Source of the DNA: Limosilactobacillus fastidiosus
GTDB taxonomy: Bacteria; Bacillota; Bacilli; Lactobacillales; Lactobacillaceae
Reading direction: 5' to 3'
NCBI RefSeq assembly: GCF_014145505.1
Contig: NZ_JACIUZ010000041.1
Location: 62,001-126,000 of the forward strand
Length of the DNA stretch: 64,000 bases
In this document: piece by piece, positions 7,703 through 16,855 of the stretch
Layout of the letters: each line of letters opens with the position of its first letter
How positions within the stretch are numbered: position 1 is the first letter of the stretch
Made by a program: the position numbers and the translations under genes
Notes under the pieces: model-generated
Databases searched by the model: none
What the model saw: the letters and a program-made list of their open reading frames with translations, nothing else
Told to the model about the DNA's origin: nothing

Positions 7703-10051
7703 TTATTCTCCATTACCAGATAATGCACCCAAAAGACCAACTGCCATTAGGTACCAAGCATTAGTATCATCAATCATTTGCAATTCAGTATCACCGGCTG
7801 ATCGCTCTGGTCCTTTAGTGGGCTGAACCACCGACTGCTGAACTGCTGATTGTTGCTGAGCAGGTGTTGGTTGAGCGTTCTCCTGTACAACAACCTCTTG
7901 TGATTGTGACATGCTAGTCGTTAATTGTACCTCTGACTGAACTAGGGATGGTTGTTGCTGAACGGTCTCCTGTACAACAACCTCTTCTTGGTGATTATTA
8001 AGTTGCTGCGGTTCATGTTGGGATTGTAGTTGTTCATCTACCGGCTGCTGTTGCGAGTGAATTTCTACCTGTTGCCCCTGTGGTATTGGTTGAATTAAGA
8101 CCTCCTGTGAGTGAGGAGTAACGGATTGAGCTCGCGTTGACTGTGATTGTTGATTAGCCGATTGCTGAATAACTGTTGTGCCAACAGGTGACTCTTCAAT
8201 TACTCCCTGATCACTACTATTTACTGTTGGTGAAGGCTGTGGAGCAACTTGATGACGCAAGACGGTAACATTATAGGTTGCGATCGCAGGCGTATCATTA
8301 TCATCGGTTACTTGGATGTTAACTCCCTTCGGCTTTCCAAAATACTCAAAGTCAGGCGAAAAGGTTACTAATCCGGTAGTCGGTTCTAAAATATAACTCC
8401 CAATTCCAGTAATAGTTAGTTTTTCAGCATTACTTACCTGCCCATTAATAATAAAGCGTGCTGGGTGATTTGCATCAATCCTGGCCAGTACTTGATCACT
8501 TCCACTAGTAATCCGAACCTTAGACGTTTGGCTTTGTCCTTGTTCACCAATTGTCGGTGCAATTCGAGCACTTGGTCGAACAGCTTCAACGGTTGGTTGG
8601 TACTGAAGAATTGTTGGTTCTCCACTTGCGGACATTACCCGAATAGTAACCTTATCTGGCTGCCCAATAAAGTTCTTATCAGGGATAAACGATACCGTTC
8701 CCCTACTTTCATCAACTTGGAATTTTCCTATATTTTGTCCATTTTTAGTTGCATTGGCCTGCTTACTTGCTTGACCATTACTGATAATATCAATTGGTGA
8801 ATTAGGGTCTAGTGGCCTTCCTGGTTCATTTGGTTTAGAAACAACCGTAATTTGAGAAGTCTGAGCAACTCCTTGGAGAGCATGCGTGTTTTGTAATTGT
8901 ATTCCTAAGACTGCTTGACTAAAACTACCAAGATAACTATGACCATCCGTACCGTAAGCAATAAATTGAATTGGCTGGGGACGACCAATAAAATTTCCAC
9001 TTGGCTGAAAGATAATTTCATTATTCCGTCGATCAAGACGGTAAACACCGATCTTTTCGTTATCTAAAATCGCATCCATCGTTTGTGCACCCATAGCACT
9101 TTCATTAACCCAAAATTTAATATCCTTAATACCAATATTTGATGGTTTCTTTTGCTTAATCTTATTTTCTGGATCAGTTTGTTGATAAAAAAGATCCGTT
9201 GATGGATTATCATTCTGAGTAATAATTGGAAGATTATTTTTAATTGAAATTTTGCCGTGTTGCTCTTTACCCTGCCAACCGATTGTTGTTGGGTTAGATA
9301 CTTCACCCCGAATAATCTTAGGTTGAAAACGAACGAATCCGATATAATCAAAATTATTATCTGACAGGACAACATAAGCTGGTGCAATCGCCCCATCGTA
9401 AGTAGTATCCGTTAATTCAAAACTAACTGTTGCTCCACGATGGGCACCCTTTGAAGTTAAAGTATAAATTCCAACATTGGTATCTGGAACCGGATTACCA
9501 TTTTCATCTATCTTTTGGGCAGGCATCTTTACTGAATTTCTTCCGGTATCAATATAATTTCCCTTAACCCAAATTGAAGCATTCTTCCCAAAAGTTTGAT
9601 TAAGATTATTGGTAAGTGTCATTGGACCAAAGGTAGCTGGCCACATCTCATCCCCTGAAGTACTGACACTATAAAAGTGATCTAGTTCAATCTTTTGCAC
9701 TTCATTTGAGACATTTGCGGTAACCTGACCAACCAAACTGTAATATACGATATAGTAAATATCAGTATCCTTGGTTGGATCCTCTAAAGTGGCAGGGTCA
9801 AATGTGCTAATAACATTCCCGTCACTAGTTACTGAGGCATAACCACCTTCCACAGGAATCCTGATCTTTTTAAACGAGCCATCTTCATTTCGTGTATAAG
9901 GAATCTCATGCAATTTATCCTGTCTTACTGCTTGATCCAGACTGTGTAAAACAATTGCGCCATAGTGTCCTTGACCACCATCAAGATATTCATTATTAGC
10001 AACAGATAGTTGACTTGTATCCATTGATTGATTTTGCTCATTGATATTCAT
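7703..10051 (-). CDS. Large CshA-repeat surface-type protein lacking a signal peptide
   Basis: 782 residues. Residues about 1-300 are a non-repetitive beta-rich region. At least three CshA-type fibril repeats follow, each ending in a F-x-P-x-x-x-F-x-G-x-P core (near residues 350, 465 and 575; for example FIPDKNFIGQP). Residues about 615-755 are a Gln/Ser/Val-rich stalk with short near-repeats such as QEVVVQE. The C-terminus has a short hydrophobic stretch (WYLMAVGLLGAL) but no LPxTG motif and no basic tail. An in-frame TAA lies a few codons upstream of the ATG, so no signal peptide can be added. Related CshA-repeat proteins are wall-anchored adhesins. This may be a decayed adhesin or one exported by another route. 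Confidence 0.7.
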   Translation of the reverse strand: MNINEQNQSMDTSQLSVANNEYLDGGQGHYGAIVLHSLDQAVRQDKLHEIPYTRNEDGSFKKIRIPVEGGYASVTSDGNVISTFDPATLEDPTKDTDIYYIVYYSLVGQVTANVSNEVQKIELDHFYSVSTSGDEMWPATFGPMTLTNNLNQTFGKNASIWVKGNYIDTGRNSVKMPAQKIDENGNPVPDTNVGIYTLTSKGAHRGATVSFELTDTTYDGAIAPAYVVLSDNNFDYIGFVRFQPKIIRGEVSNPTTIGWQGKEQHGKISIKNNLPIITQNDNPSTDLFYQQTDPENKIKQKKPSNIGIKDIKFWVNESAMGAQTMDAILDNEKIGVYRLDRRNNEIIFQPSGNFIGRPQPIQFIAYGTDGHSYLGSFSQAVLGIQLQNTHALQGVAQTSQITVVSKPNEPGRPLDPNSPIDIISNGQASKQANATKNGQNIGKFQVDESRGTVSFIPDKNFIGQPDKVTIRVMSASGEPTILQYQPTVEAVRPSARIAPTIGEQGQSQTSKVRITSGSDQVLARIDANHPARFIINGQVSNAEKLTITGIGSYILEPTTGLVTFSPDFEYFGKPKGVNIQVTDDNDTPAIATYNVTVLRHQVAPQPSPTVNSSDQGVIEESPVGTTVIQQSANQQSQSTRAQSVTPHSQEVLIQPIPQGQQVEIHSQQQPVDEQLQSQHEPQQLNNHQEEVVVQETVQQQPSLVQSEVQLTTSMSQSQEVVVQENAQPTPAQQQSAVQQSVVQPTKGPERSAGDTELQMIDDTNAWYLMAVGLLGALSGNGE

Positions 10052-10315
10052 TATCCCACCGTCACTTTATCGTTTTTAACTTACTCTGATAGCAAAAATT
10101 GCTTTTATATTTACAAATACCCTCGTAATAATTATCACTAATAAGTTAATTCAAATTTATTTTATGTTCTTAAGGTAGATCCTATATCTATCCTAGGTTG
10201 AATGCAATTATTATCACGAACTATACCTATTAATTTTATAATATTTTTTTATTTTCCTTTGCACTTTATTATAACCCACAAGTGCTATTTGGAAGATTAA
10301 TTTAAAGACTTAGAA

Positions 10316-10324
10316 TGGTATAAT
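10316..10324 (+). promoter_or_regulatory. Extended -10 promoter of the DyP peroxidase gene
   Basis: TGGTATAAT is an extended consensus -10, 45 nt before the start codon. No clear -35 is seen. The rest of 10052-10315 is AT-rich with no gene I can support. Confidence 0.6.
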
Positions 10325-10368
10325 ATGATAGATATGAATGATAACGCCGTTAGAAAGGGAGTAATTAA

Positions 10369-11313
10369 ATGGTAATGAATCCTAGTAAGGCTCAAGACGT
10401 CTGGAAAGACGCTGGTGAGCACGTCCAATTTACTATTCTTGAACTAAACCGTAAAGATCAGGCAAAAGAACAGGAAGCGATTCAGGAGTTTGTCGATCGC
10501 TACCAAGCAATTATCAGATCATTAAGGATCCGGGATAACCAAGGTAATTTGAAAACTGCGCTTGGCTTTAGCAGTGATGCATGGGATTACCTGTTCCCTA
10601 ATGCTCCTAAACCAAAGGAACTCGAACCTTATCAAACCCTTTCCGGAGAAAAGTACACTATGCCGGCAACCAAGGGCGATATTTTCCTTCATATTCGAGC
10701 AAATGATGAAGCCGTTGTTTATGAATTGCTTCGTCAGTGCCGCTTATTCCTCAAGGATTTTACCACCGTAATTGATGAAACAAAGGGCTTTCGGTACTTT
10801 GAAGGTCGGGCAATTATCGGCTTCATTGACGGGACAGAAGCTCCACAAGTTGAAGATGCTGCCCACTATGCAATCATTGGAGATGAAGACCCGTTCTTTG
10901 AAAATGGTTCCTACGCCTTTGCACAAAAGTGGCGTCACCACATGGACATTTGGAACCAACTAACAACCGAAGATCAGGAACGAGCTGTTGGGCGAAAGAA
11001 ATTTAGCGACCTTGAACTTGAAGATGGCGAAAAGTTTGCCAATGCACACAATGTTGCTTCACAAGCAAAAATTAACGGGGTAGAACAAAAGATTATCCGG
11101 ATGAACGTTCCGTACTCCGATCCAGTAGCTGGCAATACCGGTACTTACTTTATTGGTTACTCCCGTTATTGGAAAGTTACTAAGACAATGTTAGAAAATA
11201 TGCTGAAGAAAAACGATTACCTTCTCTCATTCTCTGATATTCTTTCCGGCCAATTATTCTTCATCCCATCTCGACCATTACTTGAAAAGATTGCCGATGG
11301 TGAACTAAACTAA
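10369..11313 (+). CDS. DyP-type heme peroxidase
   Basis: A 314-residue dye-decolorizing peroxidase. It carries the GxxDG motif (GFIDGTEAP, 151-159) with the catalytic Asp, a probable proximal heme His at about 227 (NAHNVASQ), and a downstream Arg (RMNVPY) that fits the distal Arg. It reduces hydrogen peroxide using organic electron donors and needs heme. Lactobacilli generally do not make heme, so it would depend on acquired heme. No Tat signal is present, so it is cytoplasmic. The ribosome binding site is AAAGGGAG. Monocistronic with a strong terminator. Confidence 0.92.
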   Translation: MVMNPSKAQDVWKDAGEHVQFTILELNRKDQAKEQEAIQEFVDRYQAIIRSLRIRDNQGNLKTALGFSSDAWDYLFPNAPKPKELEPYQTLSGEKYTMPATKGDIFLHIRANDEAVVYELLRQCRLFLKDFTTVIDETKGFRYFEGRAIIGFIDGTEAPQVEDAAHYAIIGDEDPFFENGSYAFAQKWRHHMDIWNQLTTEDQERAVGRKKFSDLELEDGEKFANAHNVASQAKINGVEQKIIRMNVPYSDPVAGNTGTYFIGYSRYWKVTKTMLENMLKKNDYLLSFSDILSGQLFFIPSRPLLEKIADGELN

Positions 11314-11351
11314 AAACACCCTATAAATTTGAAGACTATTAGTAACAGGTG

Positions 11352-11390
11352 GAGGGCGAGAAAAACATTTTGTTTTTCTCGCCCTCTTTT
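11352..11390. terminator. Bidirectional terminator between convergent genes
   Basis: GAGGGCGAGAAAAACA pairs with TGTTTTTCTCGCCCTC, followed by TTTT. It sits between the DyP peroxidase and hydrolase genes and can stop both. Confidence 0.9.
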
Positions 11391-11403
11391 ATTTAGAACT
11401 ATT

Positions 11404-12114
11404 TTAGTTAAGTCTCTTTAACCAATCCAAAAATAGTGGGAACCAGAGCGCCATATGTTCATCCGTCCGGTTATTATTTACAATTCCTGTATACTCGTTT
11501 GCTAATGCCAATCCGTGGTTTCCAGTACTAAATTCATGAAGTTCCACAGGAACATTATGTTCTCTTAATTTTTGAACATAAGGAAGAATATGTTCATCAA
11601 ATGGCGTTAATTCATCATTAAATGAACCCCAAATAAAGGTTGCTGGTGTTTTTTTGTTAATTAGCCGGGTAATATCTTCAGTGGTTACACCCATCCGTTG
11701 ATCAAGCGTTGGCTTAATTACCGGATAACCTAAACCAACAAATTTAGCTTTAGTGTGAGCCGTATTAGAGTATGCAGCAGCTAATTGACCCCCAGCTGAA
11801 AAACCAAGTACACCCAAGTGGTTAACATCAACATCCAATTCTTTGTCATGGGCAACAATATGATCAAACGCCTGGGCAACAGCGGACTTAGCCGCCTGGT
11901 AATCCCTATGCTCAATGACTGGGTAACGAACAACAAATGCCTGAAAAGCGTGACTAGCCAGTGTAATTGCTACCCGTTCAGAATCCCGCTCCATAATTTT
12001 GTTATAGCTGCCCCCGGGAATAATGACAACTCCAGGAAGGGGTTCATCACTATTACTGTGATAAATATCAAGAGAAGAATAAGATTGAAATAGTGAAACA
12101 TTTTGAATATCCAT
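11404..12114 (-). CDS. Alpha/beta hydrolase, acetyl-esterase/acylhydrolase type
   Basis: A 236-residue cytoplasmic hydrolase. The oxyanion segment VVIIPGGSY, the nucleophile elbow GFSAGG, a catalytic Asp near WGSFNDELTPF and the His in TGNHGLAL form the triad. The layout matches BD-FAE/Aes-like esterases that act on small acyl or acetyl esters, including acetylated sugars. It is monocistronic, with an AAAGGAGCG ribosome binding site. Substrate not deducible. Confidence 0.85.
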   Translation of the reverse strand: MDIQNVSLFQSYSSLDIYHSNSDEPLPGVVIIPGGSYNKIMERDSERVAITLASHAFQAFVVRYPVIEHRDYQAAKSAVAQAFDHIVAHDKELDVDVNHLGVLGFSAGGQLAAAYSNTAHTKAKFVGLGYPVIKPTLDQRMGVTTEDITRLINKKTPATFIWGSFNDELTPFDEHILPYVQKLREHNVPVELHEFSTGNHGLALANEYTGIVNNNRTDEHMALWFPLFLDWLKRLN

Positions 12115-12284
12115 TTATATCGCTCCTTTTTATATAACACCATCATTTTCTTGCTTTTTAAAAGTCTCTGCAAGGAAAATCATTCAAGTAATCGTTTACA
12201 TTGGTTTTTATTTCTCAATCCTCTTGTTTATACTCATGAATCTGCTAAAGTTATACAGGATTAAAGAGAGGGGATAATTAGATA

Positions 12285-13313
12285 ATGTCAATTATAAAAA
12301 CTAAGAGCTTTGGGTTAGCTGCAATTATAACCTTAATCTGTGCGGTTGCCGGAGTTCTTTTAGCTAAATTACCGTATGTTAACCTAATCGGCGCTTTAGT
12401 AATCGCATTGTTACTGGGGATTGCAATGCAATTAACACCAAGTAAGCTCCAAACAGAAGCAAAGTCAGGAATGGGTTTTATTTCAAATAAATTTTTACGA
12501 CTAGGAATTATCCTGCTAGGTTTTCGATTAAATCTTGAAGCCCTTGCTCAAGCCGGGGTTAAAACCATCCTGGTAGCCATGATCGGTGTTACTGGGACGA
12601 TCTGCTTAACTTACTGGTTAAGCCGAAAGTTTGGTGCAGAAGATGAACTAGCAATTCTTTCGGCCTGTGGTTGTGGAATATGTGGTGCTGCTGCCGTAAT
12701 GGGAGTTTCACCACAAATTGAAACCACAAACGAAGAACGAAAACGTGAAAATGAGGTTCTCGCAGTTGCAGTTGTTTGTGTAATGGGAACTGTCTTTACA
12801 CTGGTTGAAATCGGGCTCAAACCACTCCTTGGTCTTTCTAATCCTCAATTTGGGATCGTTGCCGGCGGATCACTCCACGAAATTGCCCATGCAGTTGCTG
12901 CTGGAGGGGCTTTTGGTGAAACAAGTTTAGATAACGCCTTAATCATGAAGCTTTCTCGAGTTCTTCTTCTTGCCCCAGTGGCCTTAATCGTTGGCTACTG
13001 GTATCAACGACGACTAGTTCGGGAAAAGATTGAGGACCACGAACAAGCGCAAAAAAAGCTCCCCATTCCATGGTTCCTGGGTGGGTTCATCCTTACTAGT
13101 ATTCTAGGAACATTTTTGCCATTTTCTGCAGTTTTCCTTGATGGGCTTGTTCAGGCAGCCTACATTTTCTTGGGAATGGCAATGGCAGCTCTTGGAATCT
13201 CCGTTAACTTTAAAGTAATCTTTAAACGAGGAGGGGCCGTCTTTGGCGCTGCTGTAATTAGCTCAACTTGCCTACTAATCTACATGATTCTTATGAGTAA
13301 ACTATTCTTCTAA
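12285..13313 (+). CDS. YeiH/UPF0324 family membrane transporter
   Basis: 342 residues with about ten hydrophobic segments. Family signatures are the NKFLRLGIILLGFRLNL region, a conserved Cys-rich stretch (LSACGCGICGAAAVMG) and HEIAHAVAAG. The family is annotated as a putative sulfate exporter (YeiH/YadS); function is not firmly established. Its own ribosome binding site GAGAGGGG and terminator indicate a single-gene unit. Confidence 0.85.
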   Translation: MSIIKTKSFGLAAIITLICAVAGVLLAKLPYVNLIGALVIALLLGIAMQLTPSKLQTEAKSGMGFISNKFLRLGIILLGFRLNLEALAQAGVKTILVAMIGVTGTICLTYWLSRKFGAEDELAILSACGCGICGAAAVMGVSPQIETTNEERKRENEVLAVAVVCVMGTVFTLVEIGLKPLLGLSNPQFGIVAGGSLHEIAHAVAAGGAFGETSLDNALIMKLSRVLLLAPVALIVGYWYQRRLVREKIEDHEQAQKKLPIPWFLGGFILTSILGTFLPFSAVFLDGLVQAAYIFLGMAMAALGISVNFKVIFKRGGAVFGAAVISSTCLLIYMILMSKLFF

Positions 13314-13329
13314 AATTATTTCAAAACAA

Positions 13330-13375
13330 AGAAGTCCTTAGTGTTCGAAATTAACCGAACTGCTAAGGACTTCTT
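13330..13375. terminator. Bidirectional terminator
   Basis: GAAGTCCTTAG pairs with CTAAGGACTTC, with A-rich and T-rich flanks, between the convergent YeiH and methyltransferase genes. Confidence 0.85.
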
Positions 13376-13384
13376 ATTAGTTAT

Positions 13385-13978
13385 CTACCTTTTCGCTACC
13401 AAAACACTTGTCTTTAACCAGGGACCACCCCACCAGCCATCCATGCCCGTAGGAATTATTCGCACATTTTGAAAGCCAAGATTATTAAGAAGCTGTCGAT
13501 ACTGTTGAAGATCACCAAAATCAACGATTACGAGTATTCCTTCAGGCTTCATTACCCGAACTGCCTCCTGAATAGCCCGCCCACGATTAATTGCGGGAGT
13601 AACACTATGGAAGGTAAATGCCGACAAAACATAGTCATAACGACGGCTTTCCAATGGTAAATTTGCTAAACTACCATCAACTATTTTTGTCCGATCAGCT
13701 ACTCGATTTTCCTTAATCCGTTCTTCTTCTTGCTTTTTCACACTTTCATTACCAATATTTATTCCGGTAACCTTACCCGGAGCCTTAAGCATCTTAGCAA
13801 TTTCAATAAATAATCCAGCGTAATTCAAACCGAGGATTGCCACTTGTGAATCTTCAGGAACATTTAATTGGCCAAGGACCCTTCGCCAAATTAGCCGACG
13901 CCCACGGAATAAGGTATTGCAGTAAGTACCGACAACTAACAAGATTAAAATAATAATAATGATTAACAATATCTTCAT
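13385..13978 (-). CDS. Membrane-anchored SAM-dependent methyltransferase
   Basis: 197 residues. An N-terminal hydrophobic helix (about residues 2-18) precedes a class I methyltransferase fold. VAILGLNYAGLFIEIAK is a variant of the glycine-rich SAM loop, and DYVLSAFTFHSV fits motif IV. The substrate is unknown. It lies 17 nt downstream of ktrA and may be read from the same transcript; its role in potassium uptake, if any, is not evident. Confidence 0.75.
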   Translation of the reverse strand: MKILLIIIIILILLVVGTYCNTLFRGRRLIWRRVLGQLNVPEDSQVAILGLNYAGLFIEIAKMLKAPGKVTGINIGNESVKKQEEERIKENRVADRTKIVDGSLANLPLESRRYDYVLSAFTFHSVTPAINRGRAIQEAVRVMKPEGILVIVDFGDLQQYRQLLNNLGFQNVRIIPTGMDGWWGGPWLKTSVLVAKR

Positions 13979-13995
13979 AATTTACCTTCTTTTTA

Positions 13996-14664
13996 TTAAG
14001 CCACAATACTATTGAGCTTTTTAATATCCTTTAGGTCACCAACGACCGTTACCTTATCGTGTGGTTTAATAACGTCATTTGCTTGGGGCATTTGGTTAAC
14101 CTGATCGTTTTCGTTCACAATTATAATCACATTAACATTATATCGATTCCGGAAATCAAGCTCATCAAGAGTCTTACCGAAAAATTTCGGATTATTAATG
14201 TTCACCTCAGCTAACGTCACTTCCTTACTAAGCTGAACATAGTCAACAACCCCAGGATTTAACTGCTGAAAAACCAGTCGCTTTGCTAGATCGTGTTCAG
14301 GTCGGACAACTTGATCTGCCCCAATCTTCTCCAGTACCCTAGCGTGATTTGCATTTTCAGCTCGACAAATTACGTCTTTAGCACCGAGCTCCTTGGCGAT
14401 CAACGTTACCATAATACTTGCTTCAACGTTTTTCCCGATTGATACATAAATATGATCGAAGCTACCAATATCAAGATCACGAAGGACATCTTCATCTTGG
14501 GCATCCGCAATTACTGCCCTCATTACTGAATCAGAATATTCATTGATTACTTCTTCATTACTATCAATTGCCAGGACTTCTTGGCCTGCTTGAACAAGTG
14601 CTTCACAAATAGATGAGCCAAACTGTCCCAAACCGATCACAGCATAGCTCTCACGTTTAACCAA
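13996..14664 (-). CDS. ktrA: Potassium uptake regulatory subunit KtrA (RCK domain)
   Basis: 222 residues: an N-terminal Rossmann RCK_N nucleotide-binding domain (YAVIGLGQFGSSICEAL) and a C-terminal RCK_C domain. A cytosolic ring of KtrA gates the KtrB channel in response to ATP/ADP and, in Bacillus, c-di-AMP. The start is TTG at 14664, about 10 nt after AGGAGG and overlapping the end of ktrB by 8 nt, which implies translational coupling. Confidence 0.93.
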   Translation of the reverse strand: MVKRESYAVIGLGQFGSSICEALVQAGQEVLAIDSNEEVINEYSDSVMRAVIADAQDEDVLRDLDIGSFDHIYVSIGKNVEASIMVTLIAKELGAKDVICRAENANHARVLEKIGADQVVRPEHDLAKRLVFQQLNPGVVDYVQLSKEVTLAEVNINNPKFFGKTLDELDFRNRYNVNVIIIVNENDQVNQMPQANDVIKPHDKVTVVGDLKDIKKLNSIVA

Positions 14665-16000
14665 TTAAGACACCCTCCTTTGGATACTTGTATTCTCGTT
14701 GCTTAGGCTGAGCATTCAAGATTGAGTACATTACAGTATAGATTCCTACTCGACCAATAAACATTAAGAACATAATTACTATCTTTCCTACAAAGTTTAA
14801 ACTTGGCGTAATTCCAAGAGAAATTCCCGTTGTTCCAAAGGCCGCCGTTGCTTCAAACGTAACATAAGTTAATGAATCATGCGGTGGAAGTGCTTGAGTT
14901 TCAACTAATATCAATATTGCAACCATTAAGATGGCAAATGCAACAAATAATAAGGTTAACGCCCGAAAAACATTCTTGTCAGTAAATCGTCGGTGGGCAA
15001 ACGTGGTTTCACGTTGTCCCCGTAGCGTTGCAATACTTTGTAATGTCAATAAGCCAATCGTGGTCGTCTTGATCCCCCCGGCTGTTGAACCCGGAGCACC
15101 ACCAATGAACATTAAAATAATCGTTGTACTAATTCCCGCAGCACTAAGTTTCGTATACGGAACAGTGATCAATCCGGCTGTCCGCGGTGTGATCGCCATA
15201 AAAACAGTATTAATTAATCGCTTAGGGTAAGATAGTTCGCCACTAAATTGGCTTAAATTATGTTCAGTAAGAAAATAAACAACTAGTGAGATCAGAAAGA
15301 GTACTACACCAGTTCGTAAAACAAGGTGGGTATGGAGTGATAGACGATGACGTTTAGGATAACGTAAGAGATCCTGCCAAACCAAAAATCCAAATGAACC
15401 AGCAATAATTAGACTTGCCATTATCGTTAACATATATGGATCATTTGCGTAGTCTTCTAAACTATTACCAGTCAAGTCAAAGCCCGCATTACAAAAGGCC
15501 GAAATCGAATGAAAAATACTAAACCATAATCCCTTCTTTAAGCCATAACGTGGATAAAAGTCAATAAATAATAATCCCATTCCAGCAATCTGAATAATAA
15601 TTGATAAGCGGATAATCAAATTTACCACATTTAGTTGAGAAAGATGCTCAAGGTTTAGAGCCTCCTGGGTCAATAGACGGGTAGACATGCGCATTCGTTG
15701 GTGAATTAGTAGAGACATCATAACCGCAAACGTCATGAACCCCAGTCCACCAACTTCCATTAAGATCATAATCACAATTTGCCCAAAAAAGGACCAATAG
15801 GTTGCTGTCGTGACCAGAGTTAAACCTGTTACACAAGTTGCGCTAGTAGATGTAAAAATAGCCGTCATGAAATCACAGCTATGACCAGAACGAGTTGCAA
15901 TCGGCAATGATAATAAGATTGTTCCAATGAAGATAATGGTCAAAAATCCCCAAGTTAAAATCTTCGGAAATGGATATTTATGGTTAAAAATTTCAATCAC
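14657..16000 (-). CDS. ktrB: Potassium channel-like transporter subunit KtrB
   Basis: 447-residue membrane protein of the Trk/Ktr/HKT superfamily with four M-P-M repeats. The four filter loops are visible, each with its conserved Gly: CVTGLT, CNAGFDL, PRTAGLIT and FGTTGISLG. A flexible gate-like Gly-rich segment (IGGAPGSTAGGIKTTT) follows the third. It mediates sodium-dependent potassium uptake with KtrA, encoded immediately downstream and overlapping. Confidence 0.93.
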   Translation of the reverse strand: MIEIFNHKYPFPKILTWGFLTIIFIGTILLSLPIATRSGHSCDFMTAIFTSTSATCVTGLTLVTTATYWSFFGQIVIMILMEVGGLGFMTFAVMMSLLIHQRMRMSTRLLTQEALNLEHLSQLNVVNLIIRLSIIIQIAGMGLLFIDFYPRYGLKKGLWFSIFHSISAFCNAGFDLTGNSLEDYANDPYMLTIMASLIIAGSFGFLVWQDLLRYPKRHRLSLHTHLVLRTGVVLFLISLVVYFLTEHNLSQFSGELSYPKRLINTVFMAITPRTAGLITVPYTKLSAAGISTTIILMFIGGAPGSTAGGIKTTTIGLLTLQSIATLRGQRETTFAHRRFTDKNVFRALTLLFVAFAILMVAILILVETQALPPHDSLTYVTFEATAAFGTTGISLGITPSLNFVGKIVIMFLMFIGRVGIYTVMYSILNAQPKQREYKYPKEGVLIG

Positions 16001-16077
16001 TAACTATCACCCTCTAAATAATTTAACCTGCTTTCTATACTATCATTAACTTTAAATGACTGACCATAAATTTAAAA

Positions 16078-16116
16078 CAAAAAGGGCGACGATGTTTTTA
16101 ATCGTCGCCCTTTTTG
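16078..16116 (-). terminator. Terminator of the restriction-modification-like operon
   Basis: AAAAAGGGCGACGAT pairs with ATCGTCGCCCTTTTT, about 100 nt past the stop of the minus-strand gene at 16217 and upstream of ktrB. Confidence 0.8.
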
Positions 16117-16216
16117 TGATTCAAAGTAATTGATTGGATAAAACAATCTACAGTTAGTTATACCATAAAATGATAGTTTTGTCCTGCTTTCTTTACAATT
16201 TACTTTGCTTGCACCT

Positions 16217-16855
16217 TCAACCATTTAATCCTAAAAACCAGTCTTCATAGTGATCAAACATGATCCGAACACCATTATTCCGTAAACTATCAAAGTAATC
16301 ATGATAATCAACTGATTGCTGTTTTTTGATCTTACCAGCTTCATCCAATGTTTGACCATCTAACCACCATGAACGGTTGAACATTGCAACGAACTCTACC
16401 GGAATAACTGGTTCCTTCATTTGACGATTAAATATTTCCTGATAAAGAACACGCTTCGCATTAAAACCAAACAATTTCTCATCAACAGATCCAGAACCAT
16501 TTTGGTATTTTTTCTCCACAATAAAAACCGTTCGGTGCTTAAAATTAAAGAAGGCCTCGTCTGGTTTCCAAAATTTATGATGAATATTTTCAATCCCGTA
16601 AACCTGCTTTAACACATTATAGAACTGAAACTGCTTCGTTACGACACCAATATTTTCATCGGTAATCCGGTCATGTACTAGAAAGCGGTGATCCTTTGCT
16701 CCCCTCTTAACCATGTTCTTACTTTCAATGGGATATTCTGCTAACTGATACCTTCCATTAAAATCTTTTTTTAAATGCTGTGCTAAATCAGTCCGTTCTT
16801 CAAATGAAAGACCATTTCGGTTAGTATTAGCACCACCTACATCATTCTCTATCAT
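16217..16855 (-). CDS. Probable type II restriction endonuclease, PD-(D/E)xK fold
   Basis: 212 residues. The sequence has P98-D99 followed by E114-K115-K116 within FIVEKKYQ, the spacing expected of a PD-(D/E)xK nuclease active site. SGSVDEKL follows directly, a pattern I associate with restriction enzymes. The ATG overlaps the stop of the adenine methylase by 4 nt (ATGA), so the two are co-translated. I infer a type II restriction-modification pair; the recognition site is unknown. GATC sites are plentiful in this window, which neither supports nor excludes GATC specificity if the methylase is active. Confidence 0.65.
   Translation of the reverse strand: MIENDVGGANTNRNGLSFEERTDLAQHLKKDFNGRYQLAEYPIESKNMVKRGAKDHRFLVHDRITDENIGVVTKQFQFYNVLKQVYGIENIHHKFWKPDEAFFNFKHRTVFIVEKKYQNGSGSVDEKLFGFNAKRVLYQEIFNRQMKEPVIPVEFVAMFNRSWWLDGQTLDEAGKIKKQQSVDYHDYFDSLRNNGVRIMFDHYEDWFLGLNG

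Noticed and set aside
8465-8800. 111-residue plus-strand ORF inside the CshA-repeat gene
   Set aside because: It is antisense to a long open frame with clear repeats and has no ribosome binding site.
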